From: Anaerolineae bacterium
Lineage (GTDB): Bacteria > Chloroflexota > Anaerolineae > Aggregatilineales > Phototrophicaceae
DNA: 62,432 nucleotides
NCBI GenBank assembly: GCA_022824365.1
Contig: JAJEAA010000016.1
Location: 1 to 62,432, forward strand
Reading direction: 5' to 3'
Shown: positions 17,962 to 26,872 of the stretch, piece after piece
Layout: every line of letters starts with the position of its first letter
Position numbering within the stretch: position 1 is the stretch's first letter
Translations under genes and position numbers: made by a program
The notes under the pieces: model-generated
Told to the model about the DNA's origin: nothing
Databases searched by the model: none
The model's input: only the letters and a program-made list of their open reading frames with translations

Positions 17962-18274
17962 GTTCAAAGCGCAGGTCAAACGCCTCTCGCGGAGATACCG
18001 CAAGATATTTGACGACATAGAGAACCTAGCGGATGACCTGGAAGCGGGTCCTCTGCATAATGCGAATCGGCTTCAGGGCCTGGGCGGCGCCCCAGTTTAT
18101 CGAGTCCGCCGCGCCAATTCATCCGATAACTCAGGCAAAAGCGGCGGATTTCGGATTATATACTACGATGCGACCGAATCGGTCTACCTATTGGATATCT
18201 GTGTCCGCAAGGACTGCCACCAGATCCCAATCCCGGAAATCCGGAGATTTTTGCGCGGAATAACGCTAGACTAG
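17933..18274 (+). CDS. RelE/ParE-family toxin
   Basis: The 113-residue basic protein shows the RelE-fold progression: WTNEFKAQVKRLSRRYRKIFDDI helix pair, then AGPLHNANRLQGLGGAPVYRVRRAN, a GGFRIIYYDA strand and YLLDICVRKDCHQIP. RelE toxins cleave mRNA on the ribosome; ParE homologues poison gyrase. The family cannot be split further by eye. Its start lies inside the upstream gene, pointing to translational coupling. The pair is somewhat less GC-rich than neighbouring metabolic genes, which fits mobility. Confidence 0.78.
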   Translation: MSKTILWTNEFKAQVKRLSRRYRKIFDDIENLADDLEAGPLHNANRLQGLGGAPVYRVRRANSSDNSGKSGGFRIIYYDATESVYLLDICVRKDCHQIPIPEIRRFLRGITLD

Positions 18275-18324
18275 CTTGCCGAACTATCGTATTGTCGTCG
18301 CGCGACGCGACAAGAGTTTAATCC

Positions 18325-18346
18325 CTTTCCCGGGAAAAGCATTTTT
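18325..18346 (+). terminator. Weak terminator-like hairpin after the toxin gene
   Basis: CTTTC and GAAA(A)G pair around CCGG, followed by ATTTTT (18341-18346). The stem is short and has a bulge, so this is tentative. Confidence 0.3.
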
Positions 18347-18447
18347 GGTCTTATGTTATGGCGCAGGTCCATTGATATTTTGTCGCTTTTCTCAGTAGGT
18401 GAAAGTTAGTCATGGAAATATTGGAGAACGTTCAGAGAACAAGTTTC

Positions 18448-18472
18448 GAGCGACCTGATAGATCGCCCCTAC
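18448..18472. repeat. GGGCGACC palindromic repeat (diverged)
   Basis: GAGCGACCTGATAGATCGCC followed by CCTAC is a diverged member of the 24-bp palindrome family. The rest of 18275-18559, between the toxin and sulfatase genes, shows no other clear feature. Confidence 0.55.
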
Positions 18473-18559
18473 AACCGACTTGATTCCGGTTTCTCATTAC
18501 TTTGTTGGAACTACTTCTGCGCCCCGGTGGTGAAATCAAATAAAAGGACTCCAAAACCC

Positions 18560-19981
18560 ATGCCAAACGACCGTCCGAATATCCTCTTCATCATGTCCGA
18601 CGACCACGCCTCCCACGCCATGAGTTGCTACGGGGGCCGCATCAACCAGACGCCCAACCTCGACCGCATCGCCGACGAAGGCCTGCGCTTCGACAATTGC
18701 TTCTGCACCAACTCCATCTGCACGCCCAGCCGCGCCGCCATTCTCACCGGCGCCTACAACCACATCAACGGGGTCACCACACTCAGCACGCATATGGACA
18801 ATACCCTGCCTACTTTCGTCAAAGACCTGCAAGCCAGCGGCTATCAGACCGGCATGTTCGGCAAGTGGCACCTGGGGCAAGGTCCGGCGCACGAACCGAC
18901 CGGCTTTGACGACTGGGCGGTTTTGCCGGGCCAAGGCTTGTACCACAACCCGACCTTCATTTTCCCGACCGAGGATGGCTCGGAGCGTCGGCCGGTCAAA
19001 GGTTACGTCACCGACCTCATCACCGATATGAGCCTCGACTTCCTGCGGGCCCGCGATACCGAGCGCCCCTTCTTCCTCATGTGCCACCACAAAGCGCCCC
19101 ACCGCCACTGGGAGCCGGACGAAAAGCACGCGGACATGTACCTCAATGAGGACATCCCCGAGCCGGAAACGCTCTACGATGATTACGCCAACCGCGCCAG
19201 CGCCGCCGAAGCGGCTGAAATGCGCATGGGCATACACCATACGCCCCTCGATCTGAAAGCCGAAATCCCGCATGACCTGCCGGAGATGGAACTGCGAAAA
19301 TGGGCGTATCAGCGTTACATCAAAGACTACCTGCGCGTGGTGGCCAGCATTGATGACAATGTCGGGCGCTTGCTCGATTATCTCGATGCCGAAGGCTTAA
19401 GCGAAAACACCGTCGTCGTTTATACCTCGGATCAAGGTTTCTTCCTCGGCGATCACGGCTGGTACGACAAGCGTTTCATGTACGAAGAATCGCTGCGCAT
19501 GCCTTATATTATGCGCTACCCCAAGGGCATTGAAGCGGGCAGCGTCAATGAGGACATGATCCTCAATGTCGATTTCGCGCCGACTTACCTGGAACTCGCC
19601 GGTCTTCCCGCGCCCGCCGCCATGCAGGGTCGCAGCTTCGCGCCGCTGCTAAAGGGGGAAACACCGGCGGACTGGCGCGACCGCATGTACTACCGCTACT
19701 GGATGCACAAGACGCATCACAACGTCTACGCTCATTACGGCATCCGCACCATGCGCCACAAGCTGATCTACTACTACGCCGATGCCCTCGGTACGGAAGG
19801 CAGCATCGACGAAACCTATGAGCCGGAATGGGAACTCTTCGACCTCGACGCTGATCCATACGAACTCAATAATATCGTTGACGACCCGGCCAATGCCGAC
19901 CTGGTCGCTGAACTCAAAGCCGAATTGCACTGCCTGCAAGCCGAGGTCGGGGACGAGCGCTACTATCTTGATGTGGATTAA
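18560..19981 (+). CDS. Type I sulfatase
   Basis: The 473-residue protein is an alkaline-phosphatase-fold sulfatase that hydrolyses sulfate esters. The calcium-binding start NILFIMSDDH (Asp14, Asp15) and the CTPSR signature (Cys54 to Arg58) are present. Cys54 must be converted to formylglycine by a maturase, which is not encoded in this window. GMFGKWHLGQG and DQGFFLGDHGWYDKR are the other family landmarks. No signal peptide is visible, so it is expected to act inside the cell on imported sulfated sugars. ATG 18560 is chosen because the fold begins at once; an in-frame GTG at 18527 would add 11 residues. Its stop overlaps the convergent phosphotransferase stop by four bases. Confidence 0.9.
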   Translation: MPNDRPNILFIMSDDHASHAMSCYGGRINQTPNLDRIADEGLRFDNCFCTNSICTPSRAAILTGAYNHINGVTTLSTHMDNTLPTFVKDLQASGYQTGMFGKWHLGQGPAHEPTGFDDWAVLPGQGLYHNPTFIFPTEDGSERRPVKGYVTDLITDMSLDFLRARDTERPFFLMCHHKAPHRHWEPDEKHADMYLNEDIPEPETLYDDYANRASAAEAAEMRMGIHHTPLDLKAEIPHDLPEMELRKWAYQRYIKDYLRVVASIDDNVGRLLDYLDAEGLSENTVVVYTSDQGFFLGDHGWYDKRFMYEESLRMPYIMRYPKGIEAGSVNEDMILNVDFAPTYLELAGLPAPAAMQGRSFAPLLKGETPADWRDRMYYRYWMHKTHHNVYAHYGIRTMRHKLIYYYADALGTEGSIDETYEPEWELFDLDADPYELNNIVDDPANADLVAELKAELHCLQAEVGDERYYLDVD

Positions 19982-20916
19982 GAGTTCGCCAGCAACTTCT
20001 TCTTCGCCCCCGCGATAAAGCGGCGGAAGCCTTCTTCCATGTAGGGATGCGCGAACCAGTCGGTGGCGGATATCATCGGACGCGCGCTGGCGGCCAATTC
20101 AAACAGCGCCAAGTCGCTCAGCGTCCAGCCGGCCTCCGCCTCATAGACGCGCAGAAACTCATCAGCCGCTTCCGGCAGGCCTTCGATGAAATAGCCCATG
20201 CGGGCATAGGCGACATCGGCGGCGGGATGCCCGTAACCGGCTTCTTCCCAATCGAGCACGGCTGAGATCTCATCGCCTCGCCAGAGGATATTGCCCGACC
20301 AGTAATCGGTATGCGCGAATCGCGGCTCGACTGGCGACCAGCGCCCCCAGTGGTCGTTCACCAACTGCCAGACCAACACGCCATCGGGGTCGGCGCGCAT
20401 ATACTCCGGTACTGCGCCATCCTTGATGAACCAGGCGACCTCGACATCGTCATCCATCAGATATTGCTTGTCGGCTTGGCTGAAGGGCGTCCGATGAATC
20501 CGCGCCAGCATCCGCGCCGCCGTCGCCGCCACTTCGCCCCAACGCGCCGCTTCCGCCGGCAACTCAATCGGCGTCCCTTCGACGAACTCGGTCACGATGC
20601 CCGGTAAGCCCAGCAGCGAACCATCCTCATCCAGCAGCAGCGGTCTCGGCGCCGGCAGACCCCGCGCCGTCAACAACTTCAACGCGTGAAATTCGCAAAG
20701 ATGCTTGTCATGTCCCTCTTCGTATTTTTCCGGGTTGTACCGCCGCAGGACGATTTTCCGCGCGCGCCCGCCCTCGTCTTCAGCCGCGACTAAATGTGTG
20801 AAATTGCTATACTTGCCCAGATCATGCACGCTGTATTGCGCGCCATGTATGCTCAGCGTATCCAGCACCCGCCCAATTACTTCTGCTGATGGCGCTCCAG
20901 CATAAGCTGACTTCAT
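19978..20916 (-). CDS. Aminoglycoside-phosphotransferase-fold (APH) small-molecule kinase
   Basis: The 312-residue protein has the APH/choline-kinase fold: FAHTDYWSGNILW contains the catalytic HxD (His202, Asp204) and Asn209, and AVLDWEEAGYG holds the metal-binding Asp222. Members phosphorylate hydroxyl groups of small molecules such as aminoglycosides, homoserine or sugars. Its start overlaps the stop of the upstream GH29 gene (ATGA), so the two are translationally coupled. That suggests a hexose or fucosyl-metabolite kinase rather than a resistance enzyme, but this is inference. The N-lobe Lys position reads KIVLRRY and is not certain. Confidence 0.8.
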   Translation of the reverse strand: MKSAYAGAPSAEVIGRVLDTLSIHGAQYSVHDLGKYSNFTHLVAAEDEGGRARKIVLRRYNPEKYEEGHDKHLCEFHALKLLTARGLPAPRPLLLDEDGSLLGLPGIVTEFVEGTPIELPAEAARWGEVAATAARMLARIHRTPFSQADKQYLMDDDVEVAWFIKDGAVPEYMRADPDGVLVWQLVNDHWGRWSPVEPRFAHTDYWSGNILWRGDEISAVLDWEEAGYGHPAADVAYARMGYFIEGLPEAADEFLRVYEAEAGWTLSDLALFELAASARPMISATDWFAHPYMEEGFRRFIAGAKKKLLANS

Positions 20917-22367
20917 CGCATGTCCACCTTGAATGCTGCCGCCAAATCGGTCTTGAACTCCACTCCGGCAGCGTCAATCGTCAAGCCGGCCGGCGACTGC
21001 GACCAGCTCACCGGCTGATCCGATTCCAACAGGCTCACTCGCTCGATTGCCACGCTCTCGTTCAGCGCCGCAAATGTAAGCGACCCCTTCGGTATGCCCA
21101 GAGCCATCGCGTAGACCGTCCCGCCGTCTTTCGATTGCGTGTAGCGCCGGTCATCGACATTGCACTTGTCATACTCCCAGAACTTGTGCCCGCGCCGCTC
21201 CACGATCAGTTTCTCCTCATCGCCTTCGGCCTGCGTCGTCCAGGGGGCGGTCCCATATATCGCTTCGCCGTTGAGCTTGAGCCAAGCGCCCAATTCCAGC
21301 AGCGGCTTCCGTTGTCCATCAGGGATTCTCCCATCCGGCGTCGGCGATAGGGACAGCATCATCGTGCCGCCCCGCGCGCTGCAATCGACCAGCTTGCTCA
21401 ACAACGTATGCCCGCTGGCGTAGCGCTGATTCTCCACCCAGCCCCAGGATTGATCGCCGATGCGCATATCGTCATTCCACGGGCGGTCGTACTGCGCCGG
21501 GCGGTCCCGCCCCGATTCAAAGTTGATGACGCCGAAATCGGGATGGAAGTTGTACTGCATGCTCACCGGCAGCTTGTTCAGCACCAGCACCTCTCTGCCC
21601 CAAGCTTGCGCCTGATTCAAGTAATGCGCCAGGATCTCCAGCGCCGTCGCTTCATAGCCGTCTTCGCGGAACTTGCCGCCATCGAACCACATCATATCCG
21701 GCTGATACTTGTCGATGACCTCCCGCACTTTTAGTTGCCACTCGGCGAAGAAGTCTTCGAACTTGCTCGTCTGCCGCACCCAGTAGAAATCAGCGTATTG
21801 GGGATCGAAAAGTTCCCAGCCTTCCGCGATGCCCCGCGCGACGGCCGCCTCGTCAAAACTCTGATCCCACTGATTCCAGCCCGGCAGAAACCAGTTGAAG
21901 CCGCGGATGATATGGAAGGGCGCGACAAGGCGCAAATCGCGCTTCCGCAGCGCGGCAGCAAGCTCGCCATAGAGATCGCGCTTGGGTCCCATGTTGCCCA
22001 CATGCCAGCGGTAGACATCGCTGTCCCACAAGCCAAAGCCATCGTGATGCGCCAGCGAGAAACCGGCGTAGCGCGCGCCGCTGGCCGCGAACAAATCCGC
22101 CCATTCGTCCGGATCGAAATGCTCGGCGGTGAAGCCGTCGATGAAGCGGGTATAGCCATATTCCGCTGGCGAGCCGAAAGTCTCGACATGCCGGCGATGA
22201 ATCTCGTGGGAGGGATCGTGCATCCACTTGCCGTACCACTCGTTGCCGAAACCGGGCACGGCGTAGATGCCCCAATGGGCGTATAAGCCAAACTTGCTAT
22301 CGCTGAACCACCCCGGCGCCTCATGCCGCGTCAGCGATTCCCAACTCGCTTCATACCGTCCGCTCAT
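20913..22367 (-). CDS. Alpha-L-fucosidase, GH29 (3)
   Basis: This 484-residue GH29 enzyme has KFGLYAHWGIYAVPGFGNEWY near residues 25-45 (Ala replaces the usual Ile/Phe before HWG), LAHHDGF at 105-111 and the likely nucleophile Asp229 in MMWFDGGK. It shares the WESL start, GNEWY and NMGPKRDLYGELA with fucosidase 2. GGTMMLSLSPTPDGRIP replaces the common LLNVGP motif, an unusual variation that may alter the sugar-facing loop. No signal peptide is seen. It heads a two-gene unit with the APH-fold kinase; a CCCGCCAT-family repeat occupies the upstream intergenic region. Confidence 0.92.
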   Translation of the reverse strand: MSGRYEASWESLTRHEAPGWFSDSKFGLYAHWGIYAVPGFGNEWYGKWMHDPSHEIHRRHVETFGSPAEYGYTRFIDGFTAEHFDPDEWADLFAASGARYAGFSLAHHDGFGLWDSDVYRWHVGNMGPKRDLYGELAAALRKRDLRLVAPFHIIRGFNWFLPGWNQWDQSFDEAAVARGIAEGWELFDPQYADFYWVRQTSKFEDFFAEWQLKVREVIDKYQPDMMWFDGGKFREDGYEATALEILAHYLNQAQAWGREVLVLNKLPVSMQYNFHPDFGVINFESGRDRPAQYDRPWNDDMRIGDQSWGWVENQRYASGHTLLSKLVDCSARGGTMMLSLSPTPDGRIPDGQRKPLLELGAWLKLNGEAIYGTAPWTTQAEGDEEKLIVERRGHKFWEYDKCNVDDRRYTQSKDGGTVYAMALGIPKGSLTFAALNESVAIERVSLLESDQPVSWSQSPAGLTIDAAGVEFKTDLAAAFKVDMR

Positions 22368-22420
22368 GTTGTCTCCTTATGTTTGATTGTGTCCTTCGAT
22401 ATCTGCTTTTGTTTGATACA

Positions 22421-22580
22421 ACCCCCACCCCAAACCCTTATCCCGCCATCTCTATGGCGGGCATCCCAAAATGAGGGAGAGGCTTTTTTCATTAGTCGAT
22501 TGAGCGCGCAAGCTCCCTTTCCCTCCTAGCGAGTCGTGTAGACACTGACCTACGGGGAAGGAGCCGGGGGATGGGGGATC
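22421..22580. repeat. CCCGCCAT-family repeat overprinting the MFS 3' end
   Basis: The hairpin CCCGCCAT-CTCT-ATGGCGGG lies at 22442-22461 inside CCCCACCCCAAACCC ... GCATCCC. A second part (CTCCCTTTCCCTCCTAGCG, GTGTAGACAC, GGGGAAGGAGCCGGGGGATG) runs to about 22580. The last 30 bases encode the C-terminus and stop codon of the leftward MFS gene. Confidence 0.75.
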
Positions 22581-23821
22581 AGTCGCGGCTCCCGCACCCA
22601 TAATAGCAGCAGCGCCCCGCCGATCAGTCCAACCGTCAGCGAAACGCCGAACAGGGTCTCCATGCCCATCGCCCCAACCATCCAGCCGGCTAGCACCGGA
22701 CCGGCGAAACTCACCGGCGCAATCAGCGTATTGGTCAATCCGATATAGGTCGGCTGTTCGGCCGGCGAAGCGAATTCCAGCACGATATTGAAGTGGGACA
22801 CGCCATCGCTGGCGATCGCGCCCGCCAGCAAGATAAAGGCCGGCGCCAAGCCCAGCAGGCTCGTCGAAGTCAGCGCGAAGGCAGCCGCCAGCGCCATGGC
22901 CGCAGCCGATATGACCAGATTGCGCTTATGCCCCCAGCGGTCGCCCAGCCAGCCAAAGAGCAGCCGCAGAACCGCCTGCGACCCGATAAATATCGCGTTT
23001 AACAAGCCGATGTCAGCGCCGGTCAGGGCGTATTGCTTATCGCCGAAAATGATGAAAAAACCGGCAGCCATCATGCTCAGACGCAGGGCGGCATAGCCGA
23101 TGAGGAAGCGGCGATAATTCACATGCCCGCGCAGGACCAACGGCAAGCGCCGTAAATAGTGCCGCAGCGGAATCGTCGGCTTGATATCCTCGCTGGCCGG
23201 TTCGCGCGTCAGCGACAGCCAGAACCAGGACAGCGCCATCACCGCGCCGGCCAGCAAGAAAGCCAGCGAGAAATTGCCCGGGAAAGCGACCGCGTCCAAT
23301 ATCCGCCCGACGAAATAAGCGCCGCCGACGCCGAGGAGCAGACCGCCGAAATCAGCCATGCCAAAGAAGATGCCGCGCCGCCGCAACGGTATCACCTTGC
23401 CGATCATCGTGAACCAAGCCGGCGTGACAATACCGCCGCCGAAAGCCGCAATGGCGATGCCAAGGAAGAACAGCGCCAGCGCCAGACCCGGCGCGCTCAC
23501 GGCAAATAGCAGCAGCGCCAAGCCAATCAAAGGGTAGGGCAGGCGCTGCAGCAAGCCGCTGCCCAGCAATACAAAAGGCAGCTTGCGCCGCATGCGCTCG
23601 GCGTGGTTGGCCACAAACAACTGCGGCAGCAGGAAGGACACGCTGAATATCGCCGGGATCAACCCCACCGCCACCGGCGAGTCGGTGAGTTGGCTGACCA
23701 GCAGGGGCATGATGGTCTCCTGGGAAACCAGGCTGATCGCCAACGTATAGAACATGTTGTCCAGCAGGTTGACGCCGAAGTTCCAGTTGTCGTCTTTGCC
23801 ACGACGCTCTGACTCACTCAT
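22550..23821 (-). CDS. MFS transporter (1)
   Basis: The 423-residue protein has about 12 membrane segments and the MFS loop motif GDRWGHKRN in the second half; the first half has ANHAERMRRKLP in the equivalent loop. It is a clear tandem paralogue of the next gene upstream (shared NWNF/RWNF-VNLLD start, SQETIMPLLVSQLT, TPAWFTMIGKV, GLTNTL). The substrate is not shown by sequence; the position between two fucosidases suggests a sugar or oligosaccharide. The C-terminal tail IPHPPAPSP and the TAG stop come from an intergenic repeat, whereas the paralogue ends HIPPEPVSEINA. Confidence 0.85.
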   Translation of the reverse strand: MSESERRGKDDNWNFGVNLLDNMFYTLAISLVSQETIMPLLVSQLTDSPVAVGLIPAIFSVSFLLPQLFVANHAERMRRKLPFVLLGSGLLQRLPYPLIGLALLLFAVSAPGLALALFFLGIAIAAFGGGIVTPAWFTMIGKVIPLRRRGIFFGMADFGGLLLGVGGAYFVGRILDAVAFPGNFSLAFLLAGAVMALSWFWLSLTREPASEDIKPTIPLRHYLRRLPLVLRGHVNYRRFLIGYAALRLSMMAAGFFIIFGDKQYALTGADIGLLNAIFIGSQAVLRLLFGWLGDRWGHKRNLVISAAAMALAAAFALTSTSLLGLAPAFILLAGAIASDGVSHFNIVLEFASPAEQPTYIGLTNTLIAPVSFAGPVLAGWMVGAMGMETLFGVSLTVGLIGGALLLLWVREPRLIPHPPAPSP

Positions 23822-23952
23822 GCAATCTCACAATCCAAGCCGACTGCTTTTGGTCTACCCCTAGATCCGATCCCCCCATATCAATGGCTGAGGGCAGGAC
23901 AGTTTTTCAGCGAGCAATATTGACGTGTATCTTATGCTCGGCGGCAATAATT

Positions 23953-25266
23953 CTAAGCATTGATCTCGCTGACCGGTTCAGGCGGGATATGCCGCGGCTC
24001 CTTCACCCAGACCAGCAGCAGCGCGCCGCCGACCAGGCCGCAGGCTATCATCAACTCAAAGAGCCGGTCGAAGCCGATGCCGGCCGCCCAGCCGCCGATG
24101 ATCGGCGCCAGGAATACCACCGGCGCCAGCAAGGTATTGGTCAAGCCGATGAAAGTCGGTTGATCTTCCGGCAAGGCAAATTCCAGCACGATGTTCAAAT
24201 GCGAGATGCGGTCGGCCGCCAGCGCTGTGCCCAGCAAGGCGAAAGCCGGTATCAAGCCGAGCATATTGCTTGCGAAGGAAGCCAGCAGCGCCGAAGCCGC
24301 CGCCGCAAAGGCGAAGAGCATCAGATTGAACTTGTGGCCTTGACGATCCCCCAGCCAGCCCAGCGCCAGTTGCATGGCAGCTTGACTGCCCAGCAGCACC
24401 GCCGTCAGCGCGCCCACATCGGCGCCAGTCAGGTTGAAATTCTCGTTGCCATAAACGATGAAGAAACTGCTGCCCATCAAGCTCAAGCGGCTGATGGAAT
24501 AACTCAGCAAGAAGCGGCGAAAGTTGTGATTGCCCCGCAGCACCGCGGGCAGCCGCCGGAAATAAGTCCACAGCGGAATATGCTCCTTGACCACCGGGCT
24601 TTCCGGCTCGCGGTTGAGCGACAAGCCGACCCAGGAGATGCCCATGAAAACAGCCGCCGCCAGGAAGAGGGTGGCGAAGTTCTGCGGATAGCCGAAGTCG
24701 TCCAGAATTCTGCCGACCAGATAAGCGCCGACCATTCCCATCAAGGTGCCCAAGCCATCGCTGACGCCGAAGAAGATGCCGCGCCGGTTCACCGGCAGCA
24801 CCTTGCCGATCATCGTGAACCAGGCTGGCGTCGCCACCCCGGCGCCGAATGCCCCCAAGCCAATCACCAGATAGACCGCCAGCAAAGCCAGGGTCGGCGC
24901 CTCCCGGGCGAAGAAGAGCACCGCGAAGCCGGCGAAGAAATAGGGTACCCGCTCCAGCAGGCCGCCGATCAGCATGACAAAGGGCAGCTTGCGCTTGAGC
25001 CGCTCGGCGTGGTTGGCCGCGAATAATTGCGGCAGGTAGAAGGAGATGCTGAATATCGCCGGGACCAAGCCAATCGCAATCTTCGATTCGGTCAATTCGC
25101 TGATCAAGAGCGGCATGATCGTCTCGCGCGATATCAAGCTGAAAGCCAGCGTGATGAAGGTGATATCGATCAGGTTGACCGAAAAATTCCAGCGTAAGTT
25201 CTTCTCTACGAAAGGATCAACATTTCTAGCCAATACAGCCGCCTTTGCCGTTTCGCCCTGAATCAA
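23953..25266 (-). CDS. MFS transporter (2)
   Basis: The 437-residue protein is about 12-spanning and has the MFS loop motif GDRQGHKFN. It parallels the downstream transporter over its full length, so the two arose by tandem duplication. The first codon is TTG with a weak ribosome site; a second TTG eleven codons in (before ARNVDPFVEKNLRWNF) has GGCGG nearby and is a plausible alternative. It lies 120 bases downstream of fucosidase 4 and 131 bases upstream of MFS 1, all on one strand, so co-transcription is likely. The substrate is inferred only from context (fucosyl oligosaccharides or fucose). Confidence 0.84.
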   Translation of the reverse strand: MIQGETAKAAVLARNVDPFVEKNLRWNFSVNLIDITFITLAFSLISRETIMPLLISELTESKIAIGLVPAIFSISFYLPQLFAANHAERLKRKLPFVMLIGGLLERVPYFFAGFAVLFFAREAPTLALLAVYLVIGLGAFGAGVATPAWFTMIGKVLPVNRRGIFFGVSDGLGTLMGMVGAYLVGRILDDFGYPQNFATLFLAAAVFMGISWVGLSLNREPESPVVKEHIPLWTYFRRLPAVLRGNHNFRRFLLSYSISRLSLMGSSFFIVYGNENFNLTGADVGALTAVLLGSQAAMQLALGWLGDRQGHKFNLMLFAFAAAASALLASFASNMLGLIPAFALLGTALAADRISHLNIVLEFALPEDQPTFIGLTNTLLAPVVFLAPIIGGWAAGIGFDRLFELMIACGLVGGALLLVWVKEPRHIPPEPVSEINA

Positions 25267-25386
25267 GTCAAGCTAAGCATAAAAACACTGTTGCGCCCGC
25301 AAACTTTGATTTGTATGCCGGCTATACAGTTCTTTTTCTCTGTGCCGTTCTGTCTCTGCCGTGAAAAAACCCGTGCCGACTCGGCA

Positions 25387-26787
25387 CTACTCCAGCCATC
25401 CAATCGCCAAGGAATGGGCCGGCGATTCGGGCAGGTCCCCCGGCAACTCAATCCGCAGATCCGCGCCGTCCTGCCGCCAGTTCAAGGCGCCATCTCGCCC
25501 CAGCAGTCGAATTGCCGCCCCGGCCGGCGCTTCAACCCCCTCGATCGTAATCTCGCTCTCGGCCGGCGTCCCCAGCATTGTCGCGAATAGAGCCTCGTCT
25601 ATCGCCGTAAAGCGGATATCGACGCCGCTGCTCGTCACCCCTTCCGCCCGCGTCCAGGGCCGGGTATCAAATATCGCTTCGCCGTTGACATCCAGCCAGC
25701 GCCCCAAGCCCCGCAAGCGCTCCGCCTGATTCGCCGGGATCGTCCCATCCGCCATCGGTCCGACGTTGAGCAGCAAGTTGCCATTTTTGCTTACGATGTC
25801 GACGAACATGTGAATCAACTCGTCCTCGGCCAGCAACTGCTCATCGCCTTCGTTGCGGTTGTAGCCGAAGCTGTGGCCGATGCCGCGGCAAGACTCCCAC
25901 TTCCCGCTCTGAATCTCGTCAAACTGCGCATACTCCGGCGTCACAAAATCGTGGTGCGGTCCGCGCGGCGGCGTCAGCGGCTCGCCTTCCTTGGGCACTG
26001 CGTCGCGCGATTGTGTGAAGCGGTCGTTGATAAGGCCTTCGGGCACGCTGTTGTAATAGTAGGCGAAGAGCTCGCCCAGGTCGGCCGCGGCCGGGTAGCC
26101 GATGTCGTTCCACATCAGAGCCGGCTGATAGCGGTCGATCAGCTCGCGCCAATGCGCCACTGAATATTCGACGAACTCGGGACTCTGCACGATCGTGCCC
26201 CAGACATCCGAGATACCTTCGATCCGCGCTTCGTTAAAAGCCCAATCCAAGCCGCCCGAATAATACAATCCCATACGCAGGCCGCGCTTGCGCACAGCCG
26301 CCGTCAACTCGCCGACGACATCGCGCTGCGTGTGATAAGCAGGCTTATGCGGGCAGGGGCGCTGGCTGGGCCACAAGGTAAAGCCATCATGGTGCTTGGT
26401 AGTCAAGACTACGTAGCGCGCGTAGACCTCGGCGAAGAGCGCCGCCATTTCGTCCGGCTTCCAGCGCTTGAGCGCGGAATTAAACCCGGGGGCGAAGTCA
26501 TCGTAGCGGAAGCCGGCGCCGTAATGCCGGTTGTGCCATTGGCGCGTCGGGCTGTCTTCAAACTTCAGCGTATTCGCATACCATTCGGCGTAAGAATTAT
26601 TGCGGAACCATTGGCTCATATCGCCGCTCTGGAAGACCTCGCCGATGTCGCCGCCGTGCGGCGCCCAGGCCGGTACCGAGTACAAACCCCAATGGATAAA
26701 GATGCCCAGCTTCGCCTCGTCGTACCAGGCCGGCACGATATGCTGCCGCACCGATTCAAGCGTCGGTTCAAATGTCATCGTCTTCAC
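25387..26787 (-). CDS. Alpha-L-fucosidase, GH29 (4)
   Basis: This 466-residue GH29 enzyme has AKLGIFIHWGLYSVPAWAPH near residues 25-44, TKHHDGFTLWPS at 130-141, RMGLYYSGGLDW at 171-182 and the likely nucleophile Asp228 in LMWNDIG, with Asn before Asp in place of Phe. NGNLLLNVGPMADGTIP follows. The insert GGDIGEVFQSGDMSQWFRNN after the HWG motif is not in the other three, so it probably has a different specificity. No signal peptide is visible. It heads the run toward the two MFS transporters. Confidence 0.93.
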   Translation of the reverse strand: MKTMTFEPTLESVRQHIVPAWYDEAKLGIFIHWGLYSVPAWAPHGGDIGEVFQSGDMSQWFRNNSYAEWYANTLKFEDSPTRQWHNRHYGAGFRYDDFAPGFNSALKRWKPDEMAALFAEVYARYVVLTTKHHDGFTLWPSQRPCPHKPAYHTQRDVVGELTAAVRKRGLRMGLYYSGGLDWAFNEARIEGISDVWGTIVQSPEFVEYSVAHWRELIDRYQPALMWNDIGYPAAADLGELFAYYYNSVPEGLINDRFTQSRDAVPKEGEPLTPPRGPHHDFVTPEYAQFDEIQSGKWESCRGIGHSFGYNRNEGDEQLLAEDELIHMFVDIVSKNGNLLLNVGPMADGTIPANQAERLRGLGRWLDVNGEAIFDTRPWTRAEGVTSSGVDIRFTAIDEALFATMLGTPAESEITIEGVEAPAGAAIRLLGRDGALNWRQDGADLRIELPGDLPESPAHSLAIGWLE

Positions 26788-26872
26788 CCTCTGTATCAGT
26801 TTCCATTATTCGCATTTTCCGCCGCGATACATGCCCCGGAGTCTCTGCCGGCAGTCACGGTTTTCGCCGTTC

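Noticed and set aside
18290..18312. GC-rich palindrome TCGTCGCGCGACGCGACA after the toxin gene
   Set aside because: The arms pair imperfectly and there is no T-run, so it is weaker than the nearby 18325-18346 hairpin, itself only tentative.
22368..22549. Possible terminator for MFS 1 formed by the CCCGCCAT hairpin
   Set aside because: The hairpin lacks a T-run on the transcribed strand directly after the stem, and the same hairpin occurs upstream of other genes, so it is treated as a repeat.
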